Positions 10,664 through 23,715 of a stretch of DNA of 64,000 nucleotides are shown here, one piece after another. The DNA comes from Grifola frondosa. Taxonomy: Eukaryota > Basidiomycota > Agaricomycetes > Polyporales > Grifolaceae. The number at the start of each line of letters is the position of its first letter. Within the stretch, counting starts at the first letter, position 1. Both the position numbers and the translations under genes were made by a program. The stretch spans positions 1,736,001 to 1,800,000 of the forward strand of contig LUGG01000006.1 of NCBI GenBank assembly GCA_001683735.1. Reading direction: 5' to 3'. The notes beneath the pieces were generated by a model. It saw only the letters and a program-made list of their open reading frames with translations, was not told where the DNA came from and made no database searches.

Positions 10664-13188
10664 TCAGGACACTTCCTCCACAGGATGAAGATTCGATTGA
10701 CCAGTCTTCCTAGTCTTCGGCGTTCGATCGCGTCCGGATCGTCGCAGGCGTGCTTCCTCTGAGGTACGTGCTTCAAGCAATGCAGTTTCTGTACTGCGCC
10801 TGCTTTGGACTGGCGTACCGGAATTCGTGAAACCAACGAGCGGGTTTTTTGTCTTGTCCGTTAGAAACCATGGATCCCGAGCAATAGCATCTTCGAACGC
10901 GGCGATAATAGCATCATGAGTGTTGAGCACAGGCTCCCTCGTGGTGGAAGGAGGCATGCGCTGGGTGGAGATAGCAGAAGTCTTCATCTTGGTGACAATA
11001 TGGCGGGTCGCGAGCACGTCCTGCTCCTCATTCGACGCTCTTTCAGATGTCAAATTTGATATATCAGGTTCGACGGCCGCATAATGTTCTTCTGCAAGCG
11101 TGGCCAGGGAGTGTAGGAGATGAGAATGAGACGATTTCTTTTCGAGCCGGACAGGAGGAACTCCTGATCTGATGTCGGACAATTTCCTCCTACCTCCTAC
11201 ATCATAGCCTTCGGCGTCAGTCATGAACGTATCGTAAATGTCGTGAAGTTCATGCGTGAGAACGTTTGGGTCCAGAACAAGATGTCTGTGGTATTGGAAC
11301 GAGAGCCAATTGACCAGATGGATGAACGACTCCAAGTCGTCAGACACTTCGTGCGGTTTCTTGGGAGATGTGAGAAGCAAAGCGGACATAAATTGCCATG
11401 TTCCCTGTCAAGCATATAACTAAGTAATGCTCAAGATGAATGCTGCCAAGTTCCCGAACACTTACTGAGCGGGATCTCTGTGTATGGGACTTCGTCAAAT
11501 CTTCTCGGTACTTGGCAAGGTCCCAATCATTGAGTAGACCTTTCAGCGTCATCGTATCCTGGTCGCCGATGACTTCGTATATCAAAATGTTACCATCGCT
11601 GATATCGCGGTGCAGCACTCCAGCATTGATCCACGCATCTTGATGAGCTATAAAAACAGTCAAAATAAAATCTATTCGATAACTGCGAAGAATCTCACCA
11701 AGCAAAGCGCAGTAGATGACTTCCGCCATTTGTAGCGAATTTGTGTATGTTGATAGAGGACGCCCAATCTCTGCGAATACGAGCCGATAATGATTTCGAC
11801 GCAGAATCTTGGGGCATTTTTCGCGCGTCCATTCCTGTGTGAGGGTCTGTTGCGGCTGAGCTCCACCGACATCGCCACAGTGTAGAAGTGTAGCAATGCA
11901 GCGTACTCCTTTCGCGTGGAGTCTCTCGTACACCTCACCTTCTGTCCGAATATCAGCGGAAACGGGTCGCCATGTGTCTTTCAGCAGGACGGCTTGGTGA
12001 GTCGTCATGTCGTAGGCAGCAAAACATTTGGTACCTCTTCCAGTCGGAGAACGACTGTAGTCCAGCGCGTGACCAACAAGCAGATGTTGTTTGAAGTCCT
12101 CCTTCGTCTGTTCGGCCGTCTTCGCTCCGCCGCCACGTCTCCCCGTCCCCTCACGCGTATTCTCTCCTTCGCTACCACCATCCTCCCTGGATTTGCTCTC
12201 GCCTGAAACCAACTCGATCTTGTATATTGGCCATCCGTGGACGTGAAGGCGCAAGACGTCATTCAGGCAGGACTTCACATAGCCGGAGATATTTGTGACA
12301 GATTCGACGTACGACCTCAATATCTCGATCTCCTCCGCAGTAGCGAGGGTTGCCGTAGGATCGAATCCACGTTGAGTAGCGGTCATGTTGGCATATTGAT
12401 AAACCAAGCGACCGAGGATATCAGGAGACTTGACGTAATTGAATGGCTTCGAGACGACGGCACCGACACGATCCCATCGCACGAGACGAGCATGATCCCG
12501 GATGAAGATGATCATGAAGAAGAACTGGCGATGTTGATGAGCGAGAATCTGCATGGCATAGTCGGCCAGTTGTCCTCGTGACTTCCGAGCCTCATCGTTG
12601 TGCGGCAACCAGTCTTCCCTTTCTTTTTGAGAGAATGGTGCGGTGTTGACGTTGTGCTTGATCTCTATTGGCATATCGACCCAAGCCCAAGACGGTGACG
12701 CAACATAGTCTAAGCGGGGACCAAGCGATTTGCATGTCTTTTCAGGCCACTCGCTGACGTCGATTGAAGTCTCCTTCAAGGCCTGGGGATTGCACGGATA
12801 GATCCCTAGGTCCGGTTTCTTGCCGCTCGCAGAATGGGAAGGATCCGTTAGCAGAGTCTTTAGACGCTTCTGGCCATTCACTTGTGTCCTTGATGGCGAA
12901 TTTAGGTTTGCCATCTGGTAGAGAATTTTCGAGACCTTCGCACTGAAATTTGAGACTAGCGATTAGTTGCAGTTGTAGGATGAAAGAGTGTATGTATCCA
13001 CTCACAATTTTAGAATACATCGACGGCTCAGATTTCAAATCGACATCGAATTGGAACACCTTTGTTGCGGGTGGCTGATTGTCAGTATTGACGTTGATGA
13101 TATTGAGGAATTCCACGAAGGAAACTTCGAGAAAATGCTCTGCATTTCTTTATCAAGTTGGACACGTGTGTCCACCAGTTTGTCTACA
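10664..13188 (-). pseudogene. FunK1 fungal-type protein kinase K1 (frame breaks)
   Basis: FunK1 is an agaricomycete-expanded, kinase-like family of unknown substrate. Exons: about 13188-13006, 12942-11699, 11647-11466, 11404-10664. Kinase features in order: SPTGRGTKCF glycine loop, AVLLKDTWRP with the VAIK-type lysine, HRDISDGN catalytic loop, NDWDLAK in place of DFG, then GTWQFMSA and HEVSDDLESFIHLVNWL. All catalytic residues are present. Two breaks: a base is missing at about 13140 (compare K3 and K6), with an in-frame TGA upstream, and one extra base lies at about 12850 in exon 2. These could be real decay or assembly errors. It belongs to the same subfamily as K3 and K6 (FVEV.V.EFLN N terminus). 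Its upstream DNA resembles that of K3 and was interrupted by a hAT element. Confidence 0.75.
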
Positions 13189-13693
13189 GGCTTGTCTTTT
13201 CAACGCTGCAGAGTTTGGCAGCACGTGGGGTGGAGGTCTGGGAAATACCTGAGCTCAGAACAGGTGTGGATCGACTGTCAACTGGAATGTTGATGACAGT
13301 GGAACGTGTTTGATGCCAATCGGGTTCAGTGGTGGCACTTAAGCAAGAATGAACGTACGGAAACGAGGGCCCGAGAGCAAGGACTTATATATGATCAAAT
13401 CTGGGCCACAATGGTCGCTGGATGGTCACAGTGGCTTTTTCAGCACCACTAGCCAAGCATTCGCCCAACATGTTGAAGCCCACGCACCTTGCCACACGAA
13501 CAGCCGTGGCCGATGGCTCCGTAGTTGAAAATGAATTCGAAAAATCTGGGACTTGGCAATATTCAAATCAATGCAATCCTGCCCGTCACTAAGGCTGATG
13601 TCCACTCGGAACCGAGGAGATGACCACAAGCATCAAGATTCAATATTCAAGCATCAAGATGACCACGCGTTCAACGTCGCCACGAGTCACGAC

Positions 13694-14368
13694 TAGGGCT
13701 GTCCAAAAATAAAAATATAATGCATTATAATCTCAGAATACTGATTAAATATGATTAAATATGACCCTCGGATGTATTCTTTTCCTACAGAATATCATTG
13801 AATTCAATACATTAAAATACAATACAATAGATTACGGGTGCTGTATTTAATCATATTTTTATAATACCGGAAGCGCAGATTCTTCGAGCTGAGATGGGCG
13901 AAAATCAACGGAAGTGCACCGGTTCGGCCTTCTCCATACAGAATGTCTCAGCATACCCAAGTTTGAAGTTTTCTTACAATGAACAATTGATTTTAGACTC
14001 ATACACTACATTTTCCGACACATTCTCGCATTGCACGGGATGTTCTTACCATTCCCGGAGTCAGTGTGTCGGTCGAGCATTTATTCTCACAGAGTAGACA
14101 CACCTCTCGGATGCACGCTCTTCGATGACTGCCGAATCCGCGTCGAAGACGGTGGTCACCGAGGTGTGGCTGAAGCGGGGCTTGGGAGACGACGTCACGT
14201 ATCTGGATGTATTTCAATCCACAATAAATAGAATTACATATGAATACAATACGAGTACAATACGATACAATTCAGTAAAAATAAATACTTCTCGGCGGTG
14301 TCGAAGTATTGATATGTATCAATAATTATTGCGCTTCGAGTGTATTTAATCGTATTTGGACAGCCCTA
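13694..14368 (+). mobile_element. hAT-superfamily element, internally deleted (675 bp)
   Basis: The ends are inverted: TAGGGCTGTCCAAAAATA on the left and, in reverse complement, TAGGGCTGTCCAAATACG on the right. Both are flanked by a perfect 8-bp duplication GTCACGAC (13686-13693 and 14369-14376), diagnostic of hAT insertion. At about 14030-14180 the plus strand still encodes the hAT C-terminal dimerisation segment (ARDVLTIPGVSVSVEHLFS, then EVWLKRGLGDD after a frame break). There is no BED finger or full catalytic core, so it is non-autonomous. It lies in the region upstream of K1. Confidence 0.9.
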
Positions 14369-15265
14369 GTCACGACTTTCAAGTTGAACTTGGCGACGCG
14401 GTCACGTGACTGAAGTGGCCGGTCTTTTTTTCTTTCTTTTTTTTCGGAACTTGAAGTATGTACTTTTAGTCTACTTTCGTCCTGCTATAGCTAATTAGAT
14501 GTTTTTATACTCGCAAGCTATGTAAGTACGCTCGACGCATTGGATCTCAAGCTAGGAAACGCCGGGAAGTAAAGGACACGCATCACAAATTTAGGTTTGT
14601 GTGTGATGCTGTCATGTTTGAAGTCGGTTCTGAAGCTGCCGTCGATGTGACCGCCATAGGTTTCTTGCAAAGTTGATAGGCATGCGCCCGCAGCACCGGA
14701 TTTTGTTTCATGCCTAGTGAATGCTCCTCCGCGAGCGTTTCATTCTGCTGGGCCCGTAGTGTCTGGTACATCATGTGCACACGGGTAATGCACGAAGGCC
14801 TACGCCGCAGGCCTTTAACATTCAGTGAACAGCAATACGTACAGATCGCAACCTTCCAAACGCGCATACCCTGGTCAAGCCGATGGCAGAACCTTCAGAG
14901 TTTTCAACTCGGGCCCCAGCGTCTCGATAAGAGGTAGAGCCAAGATGAGAAGGACGTTTGTGTCAGAGTCCAAGTACGCCGATTGCTGGCATGCTACTCC
15001 TCCATTTCATCCAAGTACTCCATAACAAATCATCATATGCTCACTGTCGATCACGTGTTGCCTTCCGCGAATTCGTTGATTAGGCTGGCATTAGCAATCC
15101 TCTCAGGCGACCGTTGTCAATCACCGTGCCGCTCAGTGACGACATCAATTCTAACTTCAGCTGAATTCTAGATGTATATTATGCGCTTCGTTTCTCTAGG
15201 TCTCCATACTTATCATCCCCAGCCTTCTCCGTCTATCTTCCGTCCCTTCCTGACTTCACACCACC
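14369..15265. other. Intergenic region between the hAT element and F-box gene 1
   Basis: Starts with the right target duplication and DNA similar to the K3 upstream region (GACTTTCAAGTTGAA). Short open frames on both strands have no recognisable product. The last 100 bp form the promoter of the F-box gene. Confidence 0.5.
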
Positions 15266-16717
15266 ATGACCAACTTGCTTTCGATTAACGGGGATGTCCT
15301 CTACAATATCCTCTCGTTCCTTCCGACTCGAAGTGGTCTAAACCTCGCTGCCACCTCCCATGCCCTCTATGCAGAAGCAATCTGCCACGCCATCTCCGTA
15401 GTAACTCTGAGCAATTCACCAGAACAGGTCACGGAATTTTGTGCATACATGCTGGCTGACCCAGCGAACCGTCTTTCGCAGCTACGTGCACTCACAATCA
15501 CATCGTCTGCCTTCTGCGAAAATTCCATCCTCTCCATTGGGGACTATTCCTCTGGTCCACTCCTTGCCGACGTACTCGCCCAGACCCCTGGCTTGCGTTC
15601 GCTATCGCTTGCATGCACGGAGCATCTTTTTCAGAGCGAACCGCGCATCAGCCAGGCGATCATTTCTCTTGCGCTTCTTGAGCAACTCAAGCTGTACCAC
15701 ATCTCACCTTCCGTCCTCGATATCCTACCGAAGATGCGTAGCAAGCCCCGCACACTTGCCCTGTCGGTGCATGCATCAGGCGTGCATGCGTTCAGCCTGT
15801 CGTCATACCTAACACACCTCCACTACCTCGAAACACTCGATTTATCGGGCTTCTCACCTTCTCACGTCGATTTGCAGGCGACAGATGTCGCACATCCTCC
15901 CTGGCCGGCTGTACGCAGTCTCAGCCTAACCGACATCGGCATCCATTCATCCGCAGTGGTGCATGCGTTCCCGAACGTCCGTGATCTGCGGTTCTGGGGT
16001 AACAGCGCTCATGGATGGGACATGCTCGGTCTCCAATTTGGCGGCTGCTGGCCAAGTCTCGACCACGTACATGGCTCGATTTACGAATTGAAGTCGTGGT
16101 GCATCACCTGTCCCATATCCTGGCTTCAGTTAGATGGGATCATCACGGAGGATCCTATTGTACAGCGTGACGCGCTGCATGTCGTGCAGAGTGTATCACC
16201 GGTGACGCTGTCAATGGAGATTCGTCCAGGTGTCAACGTCAGTTTTTGGACGCGTCTCAGTGAAGCGATACCTCGGTTACGATGCCTCGAGCTGCTGCTT
16301 GTCACCAACTCTACGAACCTCCAGGAGTGGATGGTGTGTGCCCTCTCTTTTTCATCCACATGAGTAGTGCAAGTCTAACGGTCTCCAGGAGAAAATTATA
16401 CCTACCCTCCAAACATCGAATATCCAGTGCCTAACCATTTACGTCGATCTTCAAGATGATCACAATCGCCCCACGGAAATATCCGGTAGGAGAATGGTTG
16501 AGAGCCTTTGTGCTCCCCTCGCGCGGGCTGTCCCGTCCATTCAATATCTTTCCCTCGCGACGGGGTGAATTCCAACGGGACTCATGCACGTTTCCAATGC
16601 TTTGAGGAGTCCCATATGTGGTGGTGTGTAGTGGGCGGTGAGCGGAAACTGATGGTCATATCATCGGAAGAGGGAGAGAGCATGCGAGCCCGGTTACGGT
16701 GTGGCACTGCAGTTTGA
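15266..16717 (+). CDS. F-box protein FB1
   Basis: Likely substrate-recognition subunit of an SCF ubiquitin ligase. The N-terminal F-box reads LLSINGDVLYNILSFLPTRS, then LNLAATSHALYAEAI, followed by leucine-rich-repeat-like segments typical of large agaricomycete F-box families. Exon 1 is 15266-16333; a 55-nt intron (16334-16388) follows. Exon 2 carries the C terminus ending in SIQYLSLATG, then NSNGTHARFQC and MWWCVVGGE to the stop at 16717. One base is missing in the GGGG run near 16561-16566. With five G residues the frame continues as in FB2 and FB3, whose C termini also hold a paired Trp motif (ARWWRI). It converges on FB2. Confidence 0.85.
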
Positions 16718-16883
16718 AGCTCTGATACATTTTACTGGTGGATTCCTTGAGTATAAAATCTCACATAGCTTCCTTGGTGCGTGTGTAATAGTATATCGTA
16801 GCTCTGTAGTATCGACTATATCATTTGAACTGCCTTTGTTAGTGCTAAACATGTCAGACGCCATTGGGTTAATGACCACGTAT

Positions 16884-18651
16884 CTACTTGGGGGTATCAG
16901 CGAGAAAAGAAAATAGCTCCAGGAGATGTATTCTTAGAAGTGGACAATATGTTGGCGACGGAGAGTGGCCACGAACGGCCCTTCCTGATAATCCTCCCAG
17001 CTTCAGAATTCGCTTGGTATGCGTCTGAAATCTTTGCAGTACGTGAATTAGCGCACATTCATGAAGCGACATAAAGTCAAACATTGCGAACCAAATTGAA
17101 TTGCTGAACATAGATAAGCCATTGGATCCCACCGATGTGTCGTAGTCCGCATCACATAGATAGGCCCGAACACGATCGCCCAACTCCGTGGATATCCGCT
17201 CTGCATTCCTTGGCTCTGAGTCTCCAATATTGGCAATCCGCCACCACCGAGCGGCCTTTCGTTCCCGAATCGACGGGCGAACGAAAGCGCTGCAACCGTT
17301 TATCATCCACTCGTAATCACTCGCCCCGACATACTGAAGAGACGGGCTGGATGAAGCAAGAGACTGTACAATCGTGGCGATAGCGGCTTGGGCGTCGGTT
17401 GGACAGTGATGCGAATTCGTTCTTGGGGATGCAAAACGGATAGAAAAGAACATGACGAGAATGGGGAGTTTGCTGAGGGGCGTAATAACATTATCCTGGA
17501 CCGAAGTTTCAATTTAGATTGCCAAAGGACGGTTTGAAAGACAGCTATGCACTTACTTGCCAAGCAACGAGATTGCTCGAGCACCGTTCATGAAAGGTAA
17601 CGACGAACTCCAGATATCGGAGTTGTGGTGCAGAAGTAGGTAGCCGAGCCCAAAATTCCAGGTTGTCTGTGCTGGTGGCAATAGTCAAGATCCTAGGTGA
17701 TGTCTGCCGCACCGCAACGAGTGCGCTTTCGATCTGCGATGCTATAGCATTTGGCATGCCGTTGTACATGTTTCCGAGGTCTAGCCTGTGTACCGTGCAA
17801 GACAGCCTAAGCGGCCATAAGTTTCCCGCCTCCGTACCTCCCGACATCCCAAAATCGGTTTCTACGTGGTGCAAATGCTTCCAACATTTGTCATTGGTCA
17901 TTTGCCTAGCAGAAAGCCTATCTTCGAAATTGCTGAAGACCATCCAGCATTTGAGATTACGAAGATTCGGAAACATCTGCACTGCAAGTGTTATAGGTAG
18001 CGTCCCGGCTGCGACATCCAAGCTACGCAGGCTTGGCACACGGAGCTTCGTGTGAAGCGAGGGTGGCAGAATCATGCCTCCAAAATTCCAGAGTTGAAGT
18101 GTCTGCAGATGCTGGAACTTTGCAACGGCAACGAAAATGTGGTCGAAAGGAACGGTTCCAATGCAATTGGGATGGATAGCAAGCTTCCATATATCTCGAC
18201 ATGTCTCCGACACTCTCGAAAGTAATTGGAGCGTCAATGATCCACATTGCAAGAGTGAAAGAACCACCAGGTGTTGGAGGCCAGCACACGCTTCAAGTGC
18301 ACCAGGGTAACTGCTGAGGAAGTCTTCGAATCGTTCGATGTGGAGGCGGCGTAGCAAACGCGATCGCTCGAGGAGATGCATGAGGATTTCGGTATCATTC
18401 TTGGGTTCAATCGCATTATATGAGACGTAAAGTCCGCGCAACCATAGTGGACGTTCTTCGTTTTCGAGCATGAATACGCAAAACTGTCTCGTCTTCTTTG
18501 TGTCTGTGGAAAGTACGACTGAAGAGAGCGCATCTGGCATAGCAAGCTTGTACATCGTCCGGGAGACCGCGCAGAATCGAAGAGCATCTCGAATTGGGAG
18601 GTAGACGACAACGAGATGCAAGATATCTTCGTTGAGAAAGAGAAGCGGCAT
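16884..18651 (-). CDS. F-box protein FB2
   Basis: Paralogue of FB1 and FB3. The ATG at 18651 gives MPLLFLNEDILHLVVVYLP then DALRFCAVSRTMYKLAMPDALSSV, a standard F-box opening, and LRR-like repeats. Exon 1 is 18651-17557, the intron 17556-17496, and exon 2 17495-16884, phase-consistent with no frame break. The C-terminal block holds SLQYVGASDYEWMING, ERKAARWWRI and a tail to FLADTPK. Probably a nuclear or cytoplasmic SCF adaptor with unknown target. It lies between kinases K1 and K2 and converges with FB1. Confidence 0.88.
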
Positions 18652-19871
18652 TCTGATAATCAAGCCGTATATATGAGCATCGTTGAACCTGATGTATCTC
18701 GACCCACGAAAGCTGAACTCGCCTCAGATTAATCACGGCGATAAACCTGCAGAACTATGGATAAAATGTGAGGAACAAACCAACAACTTCGTGAATGCTT
18801 CTCATGTGAACACATCGACTCGAAAACTGCCATGCGCACCTTGGCTTCGAGAAGAATTTGAGTGAGTAGTATGGGTTGCTGGCGGTCTGCGGATGAATGC
18901 CTGTTGAACGTTGATCATTGCTATAGTACGGCAAGATACCAAACATACCTATCAATGACAGAAGGTCATGTGAGATGCTCGAAAGCGGACACAATCAGCG
19001 CTCAGCACTTCCGGTCAAGCAATCAATGAAACGTCAAATGCGCTACGTTATGAAAATAAGTAAGAGCTCGATAGGGACCATCTCGAGCATACAGATTTTG
19101 ATCTAGGAAATGGAAATTCAGGCAAGATCAGCAACTGGAGGGTGTTCACAAGCGGTATTTCGATTCAAGTACGGAAGTTGAACACTGAACGCCTTTGCTG
19201 CTGCACGGGGAGTCTCGTACATGTATCATAGGTTCGCGTAGTTGTCATTACTTCCCAGGAATTCGGGGTTCGTGAAAATATCGTCGCGCAGATTCCCAGC
19301 AGAGTATGGCCGTCGGAGCCCGCGTGGTTGGGCACATTGGGGCTATAATTGCTTCTAGCTTTGTTTCGAGACGGAGGTTAGACCTGAATACTGCATTATA
19401 GACCTATATGCACTTGCGTGTGTACATTAGCGGACAACAGGAGAAGACAAAAACGGTGCCATACATATAGAATCACCAGCCACCGACACCGGCGCGGCTG
19501 CGCATTGGGCGCACATGCTGTAAATGAATGCATATATATAGGCAACAGGAGAATAATGAATATACTCACCAGTATTCACCGGTCACCGTCAAAACTGTCC
19601 ACTGAAGGGATGATCAGAAGAGGTCAGAAGTAAGTGGTAAGTATAGAATCAAAAAACCAAATATGGCGGAGTTTACTAAACACGCCTCATCAACTGCGCA
19701 GCGCCTCCGAGTCACTCCGGATAGTCGCTCGTTGGTGATTGTTCGAAAAGGTCCCACATACTGAGTATTGCATCAACGAACGTTCTCCCACTTCCTGTTA
19801 GTATTTCATCACTCGCCAGACTTAATGCAGCGTCTACTTACACACCAGATTCTTTCATACAGTGCACGGAC
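18652..19871. other. 1.2-kb intergenic region, nothing recognised
   Basis: Contains the FB2 upstream region and the promoter of the downstream small gene. The open frames here (about 60-79 codons) have no domain, and I find no inverted terminal repeats or RNA gene. Confidence 0.5.
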
Positions 19872-20372
19872 ATGCCTGGGCTCTACATAGCTCTCTACCG
19901 GTCCAGCCAGTCCACCATTTTCCATTGGGCTATTGTCGCAGCACATACCGATGATCTCAGCCAGCCGCTCAAAGCATACCACATTCGTATGGCCGGTGGG
20001 CCATGGGAGCGTGGTCAGTCCACCGTCAACTTGCTGCAGACCTCAGACGAATTCGTCTGCTGCGTTGCTCTTCCACCTCTCATTGCCCCGCTCGCCGATG
20101 CCGAAAGAGTGCTTGCTGCGCAGCCCATCGAGCAAGGTGCCACTCCGCTCATATCGTATTACAAACAGTGGTCGTGCGAACAATGGGCTCTCCGTGCCAT
20201 ATCCGAGCTCGTCGCGCAGAACTGTCTGCCCGCAGCTCCGTTTCACATTCCCCACCCTCGATGGAAGGATATAGTATACGTGGATGTTAATATGTGTGCG
20301 CATCGGGCGTTGACTGACAAGAATGCTGGTCAGAATGTGAACGGTGTACCCGTTTTCTCCCTCCCAATGTGA
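19872..20372 (+). CDS. Small single-exon protein of unknown function (166 aa)
   Basis: An intact ATG-to-TGA frame with good coding character: MPGLYIALYRSSQSTIFHWA start, AYHIRMAGGPWERG, then a Cys/Trp motif YKQWSCEQWALRAISELVAQN and a C-terminal PHPRWKDIVYVDVN. The combination of HWAI, AYHIR and WSCEQW looks like a conserved small fungal family, but I cannot name it. No signal peptide or membrane segment. It lies between the FB2 upstream region and kinase K2. Confidence 0.7.
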   Translation: MPGLYIALYRSSQSTIFHWAIVAAHTDDLSQPLKAYHIRMAGGPWERGQSTVNLLQTSDEFVCCVALPPLIAPLADAERVLAAQPIEQGATPLISYYKQWSCEQWALRAISELVAQNCLPAAPFHIPHPRWKDIVYVDVNMCAHRALTDKNAGQNVNGVPVFSLPM

Positions 20373-21234
20373 CGTGGGGTCTGTACATTATAAGTTTGTC
20401 ATCACCTCGAGTGTTACACGACGATTGTAACACTCTGTATACATATTCCTAGCTTCAAGTAAGTTCATGAACATTCGATGTACTTAGTAAACCTGCCTGG
20501 CGCAATCGCACTTCAGACGTTGTGGAACCCGCATCAATGCTCAGTTCACCACGTTAAGAGGTTTGACTAACGGTACTGCTTGTTCCTCGCACCTTGATTA
20601 TCGCTGACAATCTCGGACCTACAGATTTGGCAAGCCCTCGTCGGTATGTTGAAGGCATCCTCACTCTAGTATCTACGCACGTCTCCTTTGCGTCTCCTTC
20701 CTTCAAGAGCAACATGTTCGAGAAGGCGGCGGCATGAGCGCACCAAGACAGGTCGCCAGCATCCAGTTCGCGAAAGGAAATTCAAGCTGATTGAGAGACG
20801 TGAGATGAAAGAGCAGAAGAGGCTAGCGCGCGAATGTTCGAGTAAACGAGACAGCGTATGCTCGTCAAGCGCCAGTGTTACAACTTAGCGCTCAGCCGTT
20901 ATGACTGCCGTGAGCTTGAACGACCTAGGTGGTTCAATCTGAACTGATATAGTCCATATGCTCCATAGGCCTTCAAGTTCCGATGTCGAGCGTATTCAAA
21001 AGATGAGACCAGCGAAGATGCCGGCACACTGTGCCACCAGCACCAGTGGCTCTCTGTGTGGCGCCGATCATCCGTGCGCAGACGCCAACAACTTTCTGAG
21101 ACTTTCGTTACTTCTAATTACTCTCATCGTTCTGAAACTGTGGATATCACGTCGCTTGGTCTGAGTACTCCCAACCGCTTCTTTCAGCGCGTCGGAACAA
21201 GTAACATAAAATCAGAAAAACGAATCCGAACAAA
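20373..21234. other. Region upstream of kinase K2
   Basis: An Arg/Lys-rich open frame (20688-20888, KFKLIERREMKEQKRLAREC) may be a small exon but has no ATG-supported model. From about 21010 the sequence resembles the promoters of K4 and K5 (GTGGCTCT...GTGTGGCGC), so it is likely the K2 promoter and first exon. Confidence 0.45.
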
Positions 21235-23715
21235 GTGGACAACACTCGCGTCCAGTTAACTATGGAGAGCCTTTTCCTCGAAGTCACCGTCGAGGAGTTC
21301 TTGAAGGAATTCGTTCTCGGTCCGCAACCCCCAAGCACAAAGAAATTTGAATTTCGGGTAGAGATGGAGTCGGAGCATAAGATGTGTTCGGGACTGGTGA
21401 GTTGTTGGTTTTCGATTTTGGTCCTGAGATTTCTCACCAGTGTACAGTGCACGAGCTTGAACAAAACTTTGGCGAATGTGAATGACGAGCCGAGGCGACT
21501 CTCTGCCAAGATTACGGGCCACTGGCCGGACCTGACCGTCGATGCTGGAGACGATGAAGAGGAGAATGCTAAGCAGCCCAATCTATGCATCTATCCGTCC
21601 GCTCCAGAGGCTACAGCGACATATACGCTAAGCGATGATATGATTGCCAACAGCACGTACCCGGACCTGAAGAAGCACGAGGCTCTTTCGGGAGGGTCTC
21701 CTGGTCCACGTTATCAGTACCTGTAGAGGTCACGCTGGATCCAACTATGGCTGCGTTTTCGTATGCTGACAGAAAGGAATGGCTTCTGGATAACGAGAAT
21801 GCACAGAAGGCGAGAGGACAGCTCGCATACTACGCTCGCCACATCCTAGCCCGTCAGCATCGTCAGTTCCTGTTCATGATCGTCATCACCAAGGATCATG
21901 CTCGTCTTCTGCGCTGGGATCGCGTCGGGGCTGTCGTCTCGAAACCGTTCGCCTACATCAAGTCTCCTGAGATCTTGGGTGGCTTCGTGTGGCGGTATTC
22001 CGTGATGACACCGGCTCAACGCGGATTCGACCCTACGGCGACTCCCGCGACGAAGGACGAGGTAGCGCTGCTCAAGGCATATGCCAATACACTCCATGGC
22101 AGCAAGACCCATTTGGGAGCAGCGGTGAATAACATATTCAGCAATGGATGGCCGATCCACAAGATCGAGCTTGACGCAGATGGCTTCGTCGACATGGACA
22201 ACGCTCTCACAGCAACACCCATGAGGGAGGACGCCCTCATCGAGCAAAATATAGGTAAGGAGGGTCGCGCTGAAAAATTTGTCTGTTCAAAACGATGCCT
22301 TCTCGTCGGCCGCCCCATGAATGCAAGTATTTCCCCGACTGGCCGAGGTACTAAATGTTTTGTTGCCTACGATATGACGACAAAGGAAGCGGTGATGATG
22401 AAAGATACATGGCGGCCGATGTCTTCAGATATCCATCCCGAAGGCAAGATATACATGCGGCTCTATGAGCGAAACGTACGTCGCAATATCGCTACCTTAC
22501 TGTATTGCAGAGATGTAGGTGTCGAGCATCCACAACAAACGCGTACTCAAGACTGGTCGAGCAAGTCCCACCGGATACTCCCTCGGATCCATTATCGTCT
22601 AATTCTGAAAGAGGTTGCACGTCCTCTGGAAAAGTACGTAAATACAGTTGAAATGGTGCGAACTATATTTTCAGCCCTGGAAGGTAAGTTCCCATTCGCA
22701 TTCGCATACGAGTATTGTATGAGCTCATCATCGACTCAGCGCACCAAGAAGCCTGGGAGATCGGTGAAGTCTTACACCGGGATATCAGTGATGGAAATGT
22801 AGTGATATATGATGATCCTGTCAGTGGGGAAGCGAAAGGTTTGCTTATCGACTGGGACCTCGCCAAATTTAAGGAGGATTTGGAGAATCCGCGGGCCCGA
22901 AAATCTCGCTCGGTGCGTCCACAACATTTTCTTTGACACAGATGTCTGATTTTCTTCGTATTCACCAGGGCACATGGCAATTCATGTCGGCACTCTTACT
23001 CCAGATTCCGACCAAGCCGCATGAAGTCTCTGACGATCTGGAGTCGTTCATCCATCTCGTCAACTGGCTCACCTTTCGATTTCACAAGAACCAGCATTCG
23101 AATCTTCCCGTCCAGCTCGCGACTGTAATGTTCAACATGTATGACGACTTTTATACTTCTCCGGATGGCTTCGACATCGGTGGGTGGATGAAATTTAGCA
23201 CTAACCTATCAGGAAGACCGCCAGTTTTCCTAGCAAAGGAGCTAACGTCCAAACGGAAATTCGGTCATACAATGCTTTTGGAGTCCTTGGCCCTTCTTGT
23301 ACAACAACACTACCAAGAAATTGATGCTGAGAACCTCTTACTTTCTCCGACGGACGAACCTTCCGAGACGTCCGATACTACACGAATTGTCGTCGTTTCC
23401 GACAAGGATGGGCGTCACGTTTGGCGCATAGTCCGGGTTGCCGTCTCACATACAAAGCGGCCTCAACGCGCGGCCGAAGGAGTCCTAAGCAATCACCGTG
23501 CCATTATCATGTTTTCAAGAAACTGCTTGGGGTGAACGCCGGGATCGTTTGGTGTCAAAGAAGATATAATAACGAGATTCCATCGTGGACACGTTCTGGC
23601 ACGTTGAAGCGTAGCGCAAAGCAGGCATCACTCGGAGGTCCCAGGATGGCGATGAGCTCATCGGAAGCGAGCCCGGCCATCGCAGCTAGTGCTGGTGGAG
23701 AGCGAAGACATGTGA
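21235..23715 (+). pseudogene. FunK1 kinase K2 (frame breaks)
   Basis: Same subfamily as K4 and K5. Exons: about 21235-21396, 21448-22683, 22740-22912 and 22969-23715. Motifs: SPTGRGTKCF, AVMMKDTWRP, HRDISDGNVVIYDD, IDWDLAKF, GTWQFMSALLLQIPTKPHEV. The catalytic residues are intact. Breaks relative to K5: one base missing at about 21683 (AAGAAGCACGAGG), one at about 23500 (ATCATGTTTTC), and a changed region near 23650. No upstream ATG is evident: the frame runs into TAA at about 21212, so exon 1 is uncertain. The tail KRARPS is followed by a late stop at 23713. It may be decaying or misassembled. It faces away from K1. Confidence 0.72.
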
